Assembly: GCF_013466605.1 (NCBI RefSeq)
Contig: NZ_CP059162.1
Location: 3,844,001 to 3,908,000, forward strand
Source of the DNA: Pseudomonas chlororaphis subsp. aurantiaca
GTDB lineage: Bacteria > Pseudomonadota > Gammaproteobacteria > Pseudomonadales > Pseudomonadaceae
Length of the DNA: 64,000 nt
Direction: 5' to 3'
Numbering within the stretch: position 1 is the stretch's first letter; each line of letters begins with the position of its first letter. Made by a program: the position numbers and the translations under genes. Below, piece after piece: positions 37,741 through 46,148 of the stretch. Under the pieces are notes generated by a model. That model had not been told where the DNA came from. It worked only from the letters and a program-made list of their open reading frames with translations, and did not search any database.

Positions 37741-38569
37741 CAGTCGATAGCAAAACAAATGGTTAAGTTGCAGAGCCTGCACGAACTTCAAGATCTTTAG
37801 CGGCCCCCCGTAGATGCCTTCAAAAACCGGCCGAATCGAGTAGTCCTGCCGGTCATCCGGTATGCCCAGCATCGCTGCCTCATTCCCCTTCGGTAACGAG
37901 ATGTACCCCGAACTCCTCGCGCGATATCTGCAAGGCCTCGCGAAGCCGTTGTCGCAGGGGCGGCCATCAGGTGCCGTTCGACTTGCCACGGATCCGACGT
38001 GGCCACCAGTTCCGGTGCTAATGGTGGCGACATGCCTAGCAGAGTTTCGTGGAGCATGCGTCCGACCTGGAAAACACCCCTCTGTACCACACCGACTTCC
38101 ACCAGGGCTCCCTGCGCTTTGCGGAACTCATCTCAGCCAACTGCGCCAAGTAGTGTTCGCGAGTAGCCAGGACGTCGACCTGCTTGCCGTTCGGCGGAAG
38201 CACCATCCACTGCGGTCCTTCAGCCAGTTGATGGTGCGGTCGAGAGCCCTCCTTTTCAGCGGCTTTTCAATGAGTCCTTTCAAGATTTCAGTGATTGAAA
38301 TTTCAGTAAGCTGGCGGGCCTGCCACTAACACGATCCCGCGGGTTTCCGACCCCGTGTCCTTTGGAAGTCCCCAGGGTCCCCGGCGGTTTTCTGCACGGT
38401 CCGGTCGGTCGACTGCCATGCCCTGCCCCCATTCCTTTGGAAAGACGGACATCCGTGCGAAGGTTTCAGCTAGAGAGATTCCGCGAGTTCGATCACCCGT
38501 GTAGGGGGCGGCCCTCGGGGAGGACCCGGAAAAATCGGCGCCCCGCCCGGCCTGCCCGGCCTGCCCGGC
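37741..38569. other. mosaic DNA at the truncated end of the prophage
   Basis: No intact gene recognised. A 38-codon minus-strand ORF (38419-38303) starts MAVDRPDRAENRRGPWGLPK and could be the first codons of the phage gene that once followed the holin, cut off here. The GC-rich stretch 38505-38565 between it and the holin might be an old packaging-site region; this is a guess. Confidence 0.35.
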
Positions 38570-38902
38570 TCATGCCTCCGGTTCGGCTTCGCTCAGGTCC
38601 AGGCGCTTGGCCACCCAGCGTTCGTACAAGCCGATGGCGACATCCGCACCGGCCATCGCGGTCAAGCAACCCAGAGCGCCTGCTGTCCAGATCGACAGGC
38701 CCGCACCGAACAGCAACATCATCGCTGACACGCCGCAGACGATGCAGGCGCCGGACCGAAGTGCGAGGCGGCGCAGTAACGCCCAGCCTCGTGCCCCGTC
38801 CTTGTCAGCGCGCCACATCTCGCCGGACACGCCGCCCACCAGGGACAGGGCAATCACCAACCAGATCGGCATCTCTGCCAGTGCCTGTTGCTCATTCGTC
38901 AT
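38570..38902 (-). CDS. phage holin
   Basis: 110 aa, ATG 38902. Three hydrophobic segments are visible: MPIWLVIALSLVGGVSGEMW (about 11-30), a middle one with SGACIVCGVSAMMLLFGAGL (about 51-70) and IWTAGALGCLTAMAGADVAI (about 72-91), followed by a charged tail rich in Glu. Size and layout suit the phage holins that form the lysis pore. It is the first gene after the terminator at 38921-38946 and the only lysis gene left; no endolysin was found. Confidence 0.7.
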   Translation of the reverse strand: MTNEQQALAEMPIWLVIALSLVGGVSGEMWRADKDGARGWALLRRLALRSGACIVCGVSAMMLLFGAGLSIWTAGALGCLTAMAGADVAIGLYERWVAKRLDLSEAEPEA

Positions 38903-38920
38903 TGCCCTGCCCCTTAAACA

Positions 38921-38946
38921 AAAAGACCCGGCGCATTGGCCGGGTC
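38921..38946 (-). terminator. intrinsic terminator before the holin
   Basis: On the minus strand GACCCGGC, a 6-base loop, GCCGGGTC and then TTTTTG. It would stop leftward transcription from the Q-like gene region before the holin, as tR' does in lambdoid phages. Confidence 0.75.
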
Positions 38947-39431
38947 ATGTGGTGGGTTGCCTGCCGCATTCTGCGGTCGCACCCATCGAAGATGGCTCCT
39001 TTTTACAGATCGATTCTGCTGGCAGCAAGACCGTTTTAATGCCATCCGGTGAATGCGTGGGTGACGCCCGGTGAACGGCTGGCGAATGTCGGTGAATATC
39101 TCTCTCGGCTATCTTTTGCTTTGGCGGCGTCCCATGCGTCCCACCTCTTTAAAACTAGGTGGGACGTCTGAAAGCCCCGCAGATTGGGGCTTTGCCCCAC
39201 CGTCCTACTTTTATCTCTTCTTTCTCGTGTAAAGAGAGAAATTTAAAAAGCACGCGTGCGCGTAAACGCGCGTATCTGTACCCGCTACGCACACACGGGC
39301 GGGAGGCATGAAAAAGGTGGGACGGTGGGACAGCCCAACAACGACGCGGCCTGCGCCCGTCCCACCACCGCAAAAAGCGGTGGGACGGAGGCAGGCCGGT
39401 GGGACGGCGTAAGCAAGAGGGACGCCCACGA
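38947..39431. promoter_or_regulatory. late control region with repeated GGTGGGACG motifs
   Basis: No gene. Between 39137 and 39406 the 9-mer GGTGGGACG (or its complement CGTCCCACC) occurs at 39137-39145 (-), 39158-39166, 39316-39324, 39358-39366 (-), 39379-39387 and 39398-39406, with a one-base variant at 39324-39332. The copies form hairpins, e.g. 39138-39165. It lies between the Q-like gene and the late terminator. Confidence 0.7.
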
Positions 39432-39791
39432 TCAAGCCGCTTCCCCCAGGAGGAAGTGCTCGACCACGATGTGAGCGTCATGCAGGCGCTGGTAGTAGAT
39501 GTTGCGCGTACAGCCACTTCGCGCCAGACGCGCAGCCAAGGGCGCATCGGGCTGGCAGTAATGCACCTGCACCACCGCCATCAGCTCAGGATCGAGGCGT
39601 TTCTTGACGATGCGCTCAATGTCCAGCGACGCTTCTAGCGGCACCCTGCTCCCGCGCCTTCCGCGCACGAGCTGACCACCGCTTTCCATCATCATGGCGA
39701 CCATGTTGCCGCCCGAGTAACCGGCCGCCACCTCGTCGCCGTGCAGCTCCTGCGCCCATTGTTTGAGGGCCATATCGATTGCCTTAATCAT
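39432..39791 (-). CDS. phage late regulator, Q-antiterminator-like
   Basis: 119 aa, overlapping the end of the VapE-like gene by 8 bp. Sequence: an N-terminal helix (KAIDMALKQWAQELHG), then GYSGGNMVAMMMESGGQLVR, then a C-terminal helix-turn-helix-like part (LMAVVQVHYCQPDA, ARLARSGCTRNIYYQRLHDA). Proteins of this type sit at the end of the early operon in Pseudomonas prophages, where lambda-type Q proteins allow late transcription. The terminator and repeat cluster just downstream fit this. I cannot see a zinc motif, so the assignment rests on length, HTH and position. Confidence 0.6.
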   Translation of the reverse strand: MIKAIDMALKQWAQELHGDEVAAGYSGGNMVAMMMESGGQLVRGRRGSRVPLEASLDIERIVKKRLDPELMAVVQVHYCQPDAPLAARLARSGCTRNIYYQRLHDAHIVVEHFLLGEAA

Positions 39792-42003
39792 CGAAGCACG
39801 GCTCCTCGAATTCGTCCTTTTGCAGCGCAGGCGCCCTGCCCCAATGCTCCGGTTTCTTGTACGCCCAAGGTCGCTGACCGCTCTTGCTCAAAGCGCCCAA
39901 ACGGAACCGTCGCCAGCCCAGCCGATGCATGATCGCGCCGACGCGCATCTGCTCCGGTTTGCCCCAGTGCCCCGGATCGAGCTTGAGTGCCTGACTCATC
40001 ACTTCACTGCCGGTGGCGGTCTCGCCGATCTGCGATTCCTCCAGCCAGGTCAGGATCGGACCTTCCCATTCATCGACGACAAAACGCTGGTCCTGGGCTT
40101 CGGCGAACATCGGCGCTTCGTCCGGGGTCACCCACCACAAGTCCCCCGCCTCGTAACAGAACACGGCTTCGGCCCAGAGTTGATCACGGATCTCGCGTAG
40201 CAACGCCACGTCGACCTTGGTACAGGCCACCGGCCAATAACGCCGGTTGCCGGTGGCGTCCTTGAGGTACTCGTCCTGGTTGGTGGTGCCGACGAACACA
40301 CACTGGCGTGGCACGTCCATGGTTCTGCGGCCATAGCTTTCGCGGTAGGTGTCGGTGGATGCGGAGAAGAACTGCTTGGCCTTGGTGCTCTCGGCCTTGT
40401 TGAAGCTGTCCAGCTCGCCCAATTCGACGATCCATTTACCGCGGATCGCCTGAAAGCCATCCTTGTCGCCGAGGGCAAACGGCGTGTCCATGAACCACTC
40501 ACCGCCGAGCACGCTCATGGCGGTCGACTTACCAGCGCCCTGCGCACCTTCGAGAATCATCACCGAGTCGGCCTTGCAGCCGGGTTTCATCACCCGCGCC
40601 ACGGCCGAGATCATCCAGCGCTTACCGACCTTGGCGGTGTAGTCGCAAGCCGGTACACCCATCACGTCGGTGAGCCAGGCTTCCAGGCGTGGCACGCGGT
40701 CCCACTCCAGTTTTTTCAGGTACTCGCGTACTGGGTGAAACGCGTGGTCATGGGCGACGACACTCACTGCCTCGATCACATGCGAGGACTTCACGCGCAG
40801 GTTGTACTGCTGTGCGAGCCACTTCATCACGCGCACGTCATCGATGTCGGCCCACTCGCCGGTGCCGCCGCCATACGGCGCGGCCCGCAGCTTGACGATC
40901 TTCGAGCTGAACGCGCTGTAGCTGATCACTCCGGCCCAGCGCTCATCGTGGGCCAGAATCAATTCGACATTCTGCATGTGCGCAATCAGGGCGCCGCTCT
41001 CGCTACGGGCGAGCTGATCCTTCCAACCACCGGCAGCCGGTGGACGGACCACGGCCAGCACCTGTCGGCGCACAGCTTCGAGCCCTTCGGCGACGTGCAG
41101 GTCATTGAAGTCAGTCCACTTCTCGTGACGCTCGACCGAAAAGATCGGCGCAACGACTTGGGCACCAACGATCAGGGCGGCGTTGCTGGCCTTCTCCTCG
41201 CCGGGATTCCAGGCGTCGCCGTTGGGCTTGGTGGTCTTCCAGTCGTCATCGCGGCAGATGATCAGCGGGCAGCCGGCAAAGCGTTCGCGCATGGCCTTGC
41301 ACACAGCCAGCAAGTTACCGGCATCGAAGGCCACGGCCACAGCGAGCGACGTCGCCATGTGCAGGCTGGCGCCAGTGGCGTAACCCTCACAGACCAGCAC
41401 CGGTTCACCTGGCTCCGGATGTGGACCAAGCAGGTGAAAAGTGCCCTCCTTCGCCATCCCGTAAGGCCAGTAGGATTTATCGCGGCCGGTGTCTTCCTGT
41501 TTGTTCGGGAAGATCACCTGCAGGCCCATGATCTGATCACGGGCATTGTTCATCGGAACCAGCACGGCGCCAGTGCGCGGCGCGTAACGGACCTTGATGC
41601 CGACAATCTGCTTGCGGTCCAGGTAATCGCTGCGCCCGGTGGTCGGCATGCGCTCGAACAGACCCTGCGCTTTTTTCGCGGCCCGCCGCGCAGCGTTATT
41701 CGCGATTTCCGCGGCGCGGCGCTTGGCTTCTTCCTGGCGGGCGCGCATCACTTCACGCTCTTCCGGCGACATCCGCCCGGCCTTGACCTTGATCTTCTGC
41801 GTCTCGCCCGAACGCCAGTCACCGAAGGCGCCGAAGATCAGCGTGTCGCCCTTCTCCGTACGCTGCTCGTGGACGACGTACCAGCCGTTCTTTTCCTTGC
41901 CCTTATCCTGCGATGTCTTGCAGCGGGTCAGCTTGCCGAACACCAGCGGTTGCGCCGGTTCCAGACCGTAATCGGCGAATTGCCCCAATACCTCATCGAG
42001 CAT
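39784..42003 (-). CDS. phage primase-helicase fusion, Toprim plus VapE-family ATPase
   Basis: 739 aa from ATG 42003 (GGGGGATTCAGC upstream); the frame open to 42198 belongs to the overlapping TraR gene region. The N-terminal half has a Toprim-like domain: VLVCEGYATGASLHMATSLA with the catalytic Glu, and LIICRDDDWKTT with Asp residues. The C-terminal half is the VapE / virulence-associated E helicase-like domain: Walker A LEGAQGAGKSTAMSVL, Walker B-like KWIVELGELD, the DTYRESYGRRTMDVPRQCVF block and GNRRYWPV. It would start and unwind phage DNA during replication. The gene overlaps traR upstream and the Q-like gene downstream, so it is part of a tight early operon. Confidence 0.85.
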   Translation of the reverse strand: MLDEVLGQFADYGLEPAQPLVFGKLTRCKTSQDKGKEKNGWYVVHEQRTEKGDTLIFGAFGDWRSGETQKIKVKAGRMSPEEREVMRARQEEAKRRAAEIANNAARRAAKKAQGLFERMPTTGRSDYLDRKQIVGIKVRYAPRTGAVLVPMNNARDQIMGLQVIFPNKQEDTGRDKSYWPYGMAKEGTFHLLGPHPEPGEPVLVCEGYATGASLHMATSLAVAVAFDAGNLLAVCKAMRERFAGCPLIICRDDDWKTTKPNGDAWNPGEEKASNAALIVGAQVVAPIFSVERHEKWTDFNDLHVAEGLEAVRRQVLAVVRPPAAGGWKDQLARSESGALIAHMQNVELILAHDERWAGVISYSAFSSKIVKLRAAPYGGGTGEWADIDDVRVMKWLAQQYNLRVKSSHVIEAVSVVAHDHAFHPVREYLKKLEWDRVPRLEAWLTDVMGVPACDYTAKVGKRWMISAVARVMKPGCKADSVMILEGAQGAGKSTAMSVLGGEWFMDTPFALGDKDGFQAIRGKWIVELGELDSFNKAESTKAKQFFSASTDTYRESYGRRTMDVPRQCVFVGTTNQDEYLKDATGNRRYWPVACTKVDVALLREIRDQLWAEAVFCYEAGDLWWVTPDEAPMFAEAQDQRFVVDEWEGPILTWLEESQIGETATGSEVMSQALKLDPGHWGKPEQMRVGAIMHRLGWRRFRLGALSKSGQRPWAYKKPEHWGRAPALQKDEFEEPCFDD

Positions 42004-42217
42004 GCTGAATCCCCCGCTCAGAGAGGGATTGGCAACTGATGCACTGCGAGCAACCCGGCGAGGCCAAGCGACGTGCTTCCGGAATCGGATCATCACAGGC
42101 TTCACAGAACAGCAAGGAATGAGCAGCGCTCTCTGCCTTGGCAGCGCTGCGCGCGGCCATGGCCTGATCGATGCGTTCCTGCACCAGATCGTTGGCAAAA
42201 TCAGCGATGTCAGCCAC
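41993..42217 (-). CDS. TraR/DksA-type C4 zinc-finger protein
   Basis: 74 aa from GTG 42217 (MADIADFANDLVQERIDQAM), chosen because CGGGG lies 8 bases upstream and relatives start this way. Four cysteines form the DksA-type finger: FCEACDDPIPEARR ... GCSQCISC. Phage and plasmid TraR proteins bind RNA polymerase through its secondary channel and mimic ppGpp/DksA effects. It overlaps vapE by 11 bp and the CII-like gene by 8 bp. Confidence 0.85.
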   Translation of the reverse strand: MADIADFANDLVQERIDQAMAARSAAKAESAAHSLLFCEACDDPIPEARRLASPGCSQCISCQSLSERGIQHAR

Positions 42218-42728
42218 GGTCGGCACCCCGCGTCGTCTGATTGACGTAGGTGGCGCGGTTGAACAACCCCAGCAGCCCTTGAATGCCACGGAATACCTGC
42301 AGGCGAATCGCGGCGAGTTCCTGATCAGTCACCACACCGTCGCCGATGCTCTTGGCCCAGGTCTCGGCCAGATCCGCGACCTGACGGAAGTATTCGGCGA
42401 TGCCGGTGGTGAGGGTTTCGGGCATGTCGTTGGTGTAGGTGTCGGCCAGCTCCTGCCAGATCGTGTCGCCGACCAGCGCATGCACCGCATCGAGAATGCG
42501 GCGGTCCTTGGTCAGTTCGAGGATCTCGCCGAATTCCTGAATGTTGATGGAGTGGCTCGGATGGGTCGGCGACAGTTTGTGCTGCAGGGTGGTCGGATTG
42601 CGACCAGTGGTAGCGGCGATGGCCGCGGCACCGCCCGGGTAATCGCGAGCGGCGTGGTACAGCGCTAAATCGAGCGGCAGGATTTCCCGCTGCGCCCGTT
42701 CCAGAGAACTAAGAGCGATTCGGCTCAT
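42210..42728 (-). CDS. phage regulatory CII-like protein
   Basis: 172 aa from ATG 42728; the frame open further upstream lacks sense. The N-terminal half resembles the phage regulatory CII family (CP76-type): LERAQREILPLDLALYHAAR, GGAAAIAATTGRNPTTLQHK as HTH, then SHSINIQEFGEILELTKDRR. The C-terminal half is helical. It is the first gene of the leftward early operon after the Cro-like gene, where CII-type activators or replication regulators normally sit. Confidence 0.75.
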   Translation of the reverse strand: MSRIALSSLERAQREILPLDLALYHAARDYPGGAAAIAATTGRNPTTLQHKLSPTHPSHSINIQEFGEILELTKDRRILDAVHALVGDTIWQELADTYTNDMPETLTTGIAEYFRQVADLAETWAKSIGDGVVTDQELAAIRLQVFRGIQGLLGLFNRATYVNQTTRGADRG

Positions 42729-43047
42729 GGCATTAATCCTAAAAGTTGCCAGTGCCGCGTGACAGAAGTTGGTGATACATTTGTCACGTGGCACGAGAGG
42801 CCCAAACGCCGGCGAGGTTCTCAAGACCAACACCGGCACCGTGCCGGGGCGAACAATCCGTTGTTCACCCCTGGCGCAACAGCTGCCAGCTCTGTGGTAA
42901 GAACGGCAGCAACACCAAGGCTTCCGAGCCTTGGAAACGCGATGAAATTCGGCGGCATGTGGTGTGCGCACCTACTGACATCGCGCCCCGACAGCATTGT
43001 GGTGATGCTATCGGGAGAAACTGGGCGACCCTTGGGTCGCCTTTTTT

Positions 43048-43305
43048 CTATGCCGCCTTCTGGGGAGCGGATTTTCCAAGCAACCAGCAGGCGTCGAATG
43101 GATTGCCTTTTTCCTGCGCAGCTGCAGCAAGCAACTTCGCGTACTCAGTTTCACCTGTGTAATCGGTGCGCGGTAACGATGCTGCTAGCCTCCACTTATT
43201 GAGAGCTTGGTAACTCCGTCCACACACACGTGCTGCGGCGCCGATACCGCCAACCGCCTCAAAAGCGAAGGCAATAGCATTAGGGAAACTTTGTGGGTCT
43301 AGCAT
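43048..43305 (-). CDS. Cro-like HTH repressor
   Basis: 85 aa, divergent from the CI gene with a 76-bp gap. It has a helix-turn-helix like YdaS/Cro proteins: AVGGIGAAARVCGRSYQALN followed by KWRLAASLPRTDYTGETEYA. By position it is the lytic-side repressor that competes with CI at the operators in the gap. Between it and the CII-like gene (42729-43047) a 319-bp space holds the probable transcript start for the early operon and no gene; a hairpin GGGCGACCC / GGGTCGCC with TTTTTT at about 43023-43048 could be a terminator read rightward. Confidence 0.7.
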   Translation of the reverse strand: MLDPQSFPNAIAFAFEAVGGIGAAARVCGRSYQALNKWRLAASLPRTDYTGETEYAKLLAAAAQEKGNPFDACWLLGKSAPQKAA

Positions 43306-43315
43306 GACCGCCTCC

Positions 43316-43391
43316 TTTCAACTGTCGGTTGATAATAATGTTCAACTGACAGATTAGCAATGATTATGTGACTATCAACCTATGATTGATA
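43316..43391. promoter_or_regulatory. CI/Cro operator region
   Basis: Two near-palindromes share the pattern TATCAACC-N3-GGTTGATA. One is TTTCAACTGTCGGTTGATA at 43316-43334, close to the Cro start. The other is TATCAACCTATGATTGATA at 43373-43391 and covers the CI start codon (43382). A weaker half-site (TTCAACT) lies at 43341. The CI-start site would give autorepression. Confidence 0.7.
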
Positions 43392-44104
43392 AAGAATCCG
43401 AAAGATACATGTTCGCCGAGCGGCTTCATGCCGCACTCGACGCCAATGGCATTCGCCAGCGTGGCCGAGGGGCTGACATCATTAAACAGCTCAGCTCCAA
43501 GGGAGTCGTTAAGACCCCCCAAGCCGTTAGTAAATGGCTCAATGGTGCGGCTATTCCTGAAATTGATAGTTTGACCGCCCTATCCGCCTGGCTAGGTGTG
43601 CGGAGAGAATGGCTGGAGCATGGAGTCATGCCTGTCTTTCCCCATGAAGCAGGCCATCAGCAAGCAGTGCATGACGAGAACGTAATTGCCGTAACCTCAA
43701 GCATGAACAAAGTCCCGCTGATTTCATGGGTTCAAGCCGGCGCCTGGTGCGAAATAGCTCCTACCGTCGAGCTTCTTCATGCAGAACAGTGGGTGCCCTG
43801 CCCCGTAAATATCAGCAGATCAGGATATGCGCTTCGAGTGGTAGGAGACTCAATGACAAATACTGGCCCGGGCCGTAGCTACCCCGAGGGCTGCATAATC
43901 TTTGTCGATCCGGATCTCGCTGTGAACAATGGTGATCGAGTGATTGCGTCGCTACCGAGTAGCAATGAAGCTACGTTCAAGGTGTTTGTGAAGGATGCTG
44001 GAAAGCATTACTTGAAGCCTATCAATCCCCAATATCCCATCATTGAAATGACAGACGAAATGCAAATTTGCGGAAAAATTGTGGGGGCATTCACTCCAGA
44101 GTGA
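43382..44104 (+). CDS. CI-type prophage repressor with S24 autoprotease
   Basis: 240 aa. N-terminal HTH (MFAERLHAALDANGI, then TPQAVSKWLNGAAIPEIDSL) binds operators; the C-terminal half is a LexA/S24 self-cleaving domain: cleavage dipeptide A119-G120 in WVQAGAW, catalytic S157 in VVGDSMT and K200 in ATFKVFV. RecA-stimulated cleavage would therefore induce the early genes. Start taken at 43382, which has no Shine-Dalgarno and may be leaderless as in lambda PRM; ATG 43409 (MFAERLH) is an alternative. Confidence 0.9.
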   Translation: MIDKESERYMFAERLHAALDANGIRQRGRGADIIKQLSSKGVVKTPQAVSKWLNGAAIPEIDSLTALSAWLGVRREWLEHGVMPVFPHEAGHQQAVHDENVIAVTSSMNKVPLISWVQAGAWCEIAPTVELLHAEQWVPCPVNISRSGYALRVVGDSMTNTGPGRSYPEGCIIFVDPDLAVNNGDRVIASLPSSNEATFKVFVKDAGKHYLKPINPQYPIIEMTDEMQICGKIVGAFTPE

Positions 44105-44144
44105 ATGCGACACACCACTTTTTCACCCATCAGTTGTTGACTTA

Positions 44145-44163
44145 ATTTAACCACTGGTTGATA
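44145..44163. promoter_or_regulatory. third CI operator with promoter, before the PrtN/integrase operon
   Basis: ATTTAACCACTGGTTGATA matches the operator pattern well in its right half (GGTTGATA). It overlaps a possible promoter: TTGACT at 44137-44142 and GATATT at 44160-44165, 17 bp apart. CI bound here would silence the rightward operon. Confidence 0.55.
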
Positions 44164-44200
44164 TTTGCCCCACTCTTTACCACAGAGCGAGGCAGTACCT

Positions 44201-44380
44201 ATGCGCACCATCGCAACCCTGCATGTCCATCCGGCATGCGTCAGCAATCGCAAACTGATCGAACAGCTGCAGCTCGCTACGGGCTGCCTGGTCGTCATCC
44301 ATAACAGCAAGCCCAGGCTAGTTGCCAAAACTTGCCAGCCCTCTCCTCTCGATCCGAACGGTGGAGGGCATGCGGCATGA
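44201..44380 (+). CDS. small phage protein (59 aa), unknown function
   Basis: ATG 44201 follows GAGGCAGTACCT. Short protein starting MRTIATLHVHPACVSNRKLI and ending in a Pro/Gly/His tail; residues 13-40 may form one helix and a strand (QLATGCLVVIHNSKPRLV). Its stop overlaps the next start as ATGA, so translation is coupled. First gene of the rightward operon. No family recognised. Confidence 0.6.
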   Translation: MRTIATLHVHPACVSNRKLIEQLQLATGCLVVIHNSKPRLVAKTCQPSPLDPNGGGHAA

Positions 44381-44967
44381 TCAAGTACAAAATCGACAAC
44401 CGCACCCTGCAGTTGCTCAACGCTCAGGTCAACCTGACCGAGACCTTCAACCACGTCCTTCGGACAGCGCCCAAGCGTGAGTGCCTGGCATTCCGTCTCA
44501 AGGCTGAGCGCGGCGTGACTCAGAGCACTTTTGTCATCGAACTGGGCAGCGAACGCCACACGCTAACCCTGCAGAACGACAAAAAGATGCACCTCAAGCT
44601 GGCCGACTTCATCGAAGAGATTGCCAACGGTCCGCTCGACCCGAGCAACACCAGCGACGTGGTGTCCCACCCGCACGCAGATCGCCAATACGGCCGCTTT
44701 GAAGTCCAGGACAAGCAGCGCGTATTCGAGCTGATCCGCACCGGCGGCGTGCTGAGCCTCGACATGGGCTTTGACGTGCCTCTGCATGTCGCTGTGCATC
44801 GCCCGCACACGCTCACCTGCGTCACCGCCATCCTCAGCATTGGCAAAAAGAGCCCACGCACACGGTGCTTCACTGCGTGTGGAACCGATGTCGAGATCTA
44901 CGGCAAGGTCAGCGAGTCCATCAACCACCTCGCTGCAGCGGCCACCCCTGCCGCGCACGCGGCATGA
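44377..44967 (+). CDS. phage protein (196 aa), unknown function
   Basis: Start at ATG 44377, in an ATGA overlap with the preceding stop. A soluble protein with a mixed helix-strand pattern (MIKYKIDNRTLQLLNAQVNL at the start, FVIELGSERHTLTLQN in the middle), no membrane span, ending in an Ala-rich tail (AAAATPAAHAA). I do not recognise a domain. It lies between the small first gene and the KilAC-like gene and is presumably part of the CI-controlled operon. Confidence 0.65.
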   Translation: MIKYKIDNRTLQLLNAQVNLTETFNHVLRTAPKRECLAFRLKAERGVTQSTFVIELGSERHTLTLQNDKKMHLKLADFIEEIANGPLDPSNTSDVVSHPHADRQYGRFEVQDKQRVFELIRTGGVLSLDMGFDVPLHVAVHRPHTLTCVTAILSIGKKSPRTRCFTACGTDVEIYGKVSESINHLAAAATPAAHAA

Positions 44968-44977
44968 GGAGGACGTC

Positions 44978-45259
44978 ATGGAACGCACCCTCGCTCAAGC
45001 AGCCGCTCAACTCGGCCTCACCCGACCCAAACTGATCGCTCTCATGCGGGAGAAAGGTCTGCTCAAGGGGAATTTGCCTGCCGACCTCAAGCGCGACAAA
45101 GAGTATCTGCGGGTCAAGGACAGTCCTTGGTATGACGAGAAGTACGGCCTGCAGTACAGCCAGTCGACCCGGGTAAAACAACCAGGCATCCGCTGGCTGG
45201 CCGACGAGTTGGGCATCGATCTTCCTGCCATCCCGGCAGACCGCCGTGACGTGGCCTAG
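44978..45259 (+). CDS. KilAC-like phage antirepressor domain protein
   Basis: 93 aa from ATG 44978, 7 bases after GAGGAGG. MERTLAQAAAQLGLTRPKLI then ALMREKGLL resembles the C-terminal KilA (KilAC) domain of phage antirepressors, including the later strand YLRVKDSPWYDEKYG. The usual N-terminal antirepressor domain is absent, so this is a stand-alone KilAC. It may bind DNA or modulate the repressor; direct evidence is lacking. It overlaps the next small gene by 14 bp. Confidence 0.7.
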   Translation: MERTLAQAAAQLGLTRPKLIALMREKGLLKGNLPADLKRDKEYLRVKDSPWYDEKYGLQYSQSTRVKQPGIRWLADELGIDLPAIPADRRDVA

Positions 45260-45413
45260 GGAATACGCCCGCCAGATCATCGCCATGCGCACACGCGAGG
45301 AGCGCAACGCCGCGCTCCTCGAAGTGCCCGAACATCTGCGCGAGCTGACCAGACGCCACTGCCTGAACGCGTGGAACCACCCGGCACGAAAACATCGCAA
45401 GGAGGCTCAATAA
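45246..45413 (+). CDS. small phage protein (55 aa)
   Basis: GTG 45246 to TAA 45413, in a frame different from the preceding gene. It reads MTWPREYARQIIAMRTREER then ALLEVPEHLRELTRRHCLNA, ending in a basic tail. A short helical protein; the Pro-Glu-His-Leu-Arg pattern recurs in small prophage proteins. The coding call is based on tight spacing (overlap before, PrtN start 5 bp after) and helical content. Confidence 0.55.
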   Translation: MTWPREYARQIIAMRTREERNAALLEVPEHLRELTRRHCLNAWNHPARKHRKEAQ

Positions 45414-45417
45414 GGCC

Positions 45418-45798
45418 ATGAGTAACGCAGCACAGAACCCGCTTCGCCTGCACCCGGCGCCCGAATCGGCCACCGTCGAACTGCTCTACCGTATTTTCGG
45501 TGACGTCCTGATCCCGCTGGAAAAGGTACGCGAGCAGTACTTTCGCAACCTCAACGAGCAGTCATTCGTGACGGAGATCAACAGCGGCCGCATCCAGCTT
45601 CCTATCACCACGCTGGACACCAGCCGCAAGGCACTCAAGTACGCGCACATCCGACACATCGCCTCTCTGATCGACATCCGCGCCTACAAGGCGGATGAAA
45701 TCATGCAGCGACAGCAGGACGGCCAGCACCAGGTAGCAGCCACACCGTTGATGGCTGTCACCACCAGCCAACGACAACCACAGGAGCACTCCACATGA
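45418..45798 (+). CDS. prtN: PrtN-type pyocin activator
   Basis: 126 aa, ATG 45418. Residues 22-92 carry the pyocin-activator domain: LLYRIFGDVLIPLEKVREQY, FRNLNEQSFVTEINSGRIQL and KYAHIRHIASLIDIRAYKAD. In P. aeruginosa PrtN turns on pyocin genes after the SOS response. Here it lies in an integrase operon behind a CI operator, so it may control excision or neighbouring cargo. Its stop overlaps the next start (ATGA). Confidence 0.85.
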   Translation: MSNAAQNPLRLHPAPESATVELLYRIFGDVLIPLEKVREQYFRNLNEQSFVTEINSGRIQLPITTLDTSRKALKYAHIRHIASLIDIRAYKADEIMQRQQDGQHQVAATPLMAVTTSQRQPQEHST

Positions 45799-46148
45799 TG
45801 CCCCCAATACAAACCGATGCACTCATGCCTCATCCCGACGTTGACAAGGTCTCGGAAGAAGTCATGGCCCACATTTTGGGGATCTCGTTTAGAGCTCTCG
45901 CAACGCGGCGCGCACGGAAACAGATACCCGAGGGGGTCTGGAACAGACAAGGGCATCGCATTATGTACAGCAAAAGAAGGTATGAAGAATGGCAAGAAGC
46001 ACAGTGGATTTGCCCAGAGGAGTGGAAATCTTCCGCAAATCCCTCCGGATTCGTTTTACTTGGAACGGGGTCCGACGATGCGAAACACTCCCCTACCCCG
46101 CGACGCCGAAAGGCATTAAAGCTGCATCCCAACTACGCGATCAAGTAA
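45795..46148 (+). CDS. excisionase-like winged-helix protein
   Basis: 117 aa, starting in the ATGA overlap with prtN (ATG 45798 is equally possible). A MerR/Xis-like DNA-binding segment is visible: EEVMAHILGISFRALATRRA then KQIPEGVWNRQGHRIMYSK and RRYEEWQEAQW. The tail is low-complexity. It overlaps the integrase start by 160 bp, the usual layout for a recombination directionality factor. The call rests on HTH type and position. Confidence 0.7.
   Translation: MMPPIQTDALMPHPDVDKVSEEVMAHILGISFRALATRRARKQIPEGVWNRQGHRIMYSKRRYEEWQEAQWICPEEWKSSANPSGFVLLGTGSDDAKHSPTPRRRKALKLHPNYAIK

Noticed and set aside
37862..38329. 155-codon ORF at the prophage edge
   Set aside because: Overlapping short ORFs on both strands, composition unlike a protein, no motif; kept as unrecognised mosaic DNA.
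38505..38565. Phage cos site
   Set aside because: GC-rich inverted stretches fit the position between holin and the stub, but no terminase gene or known cos sequence supports it.
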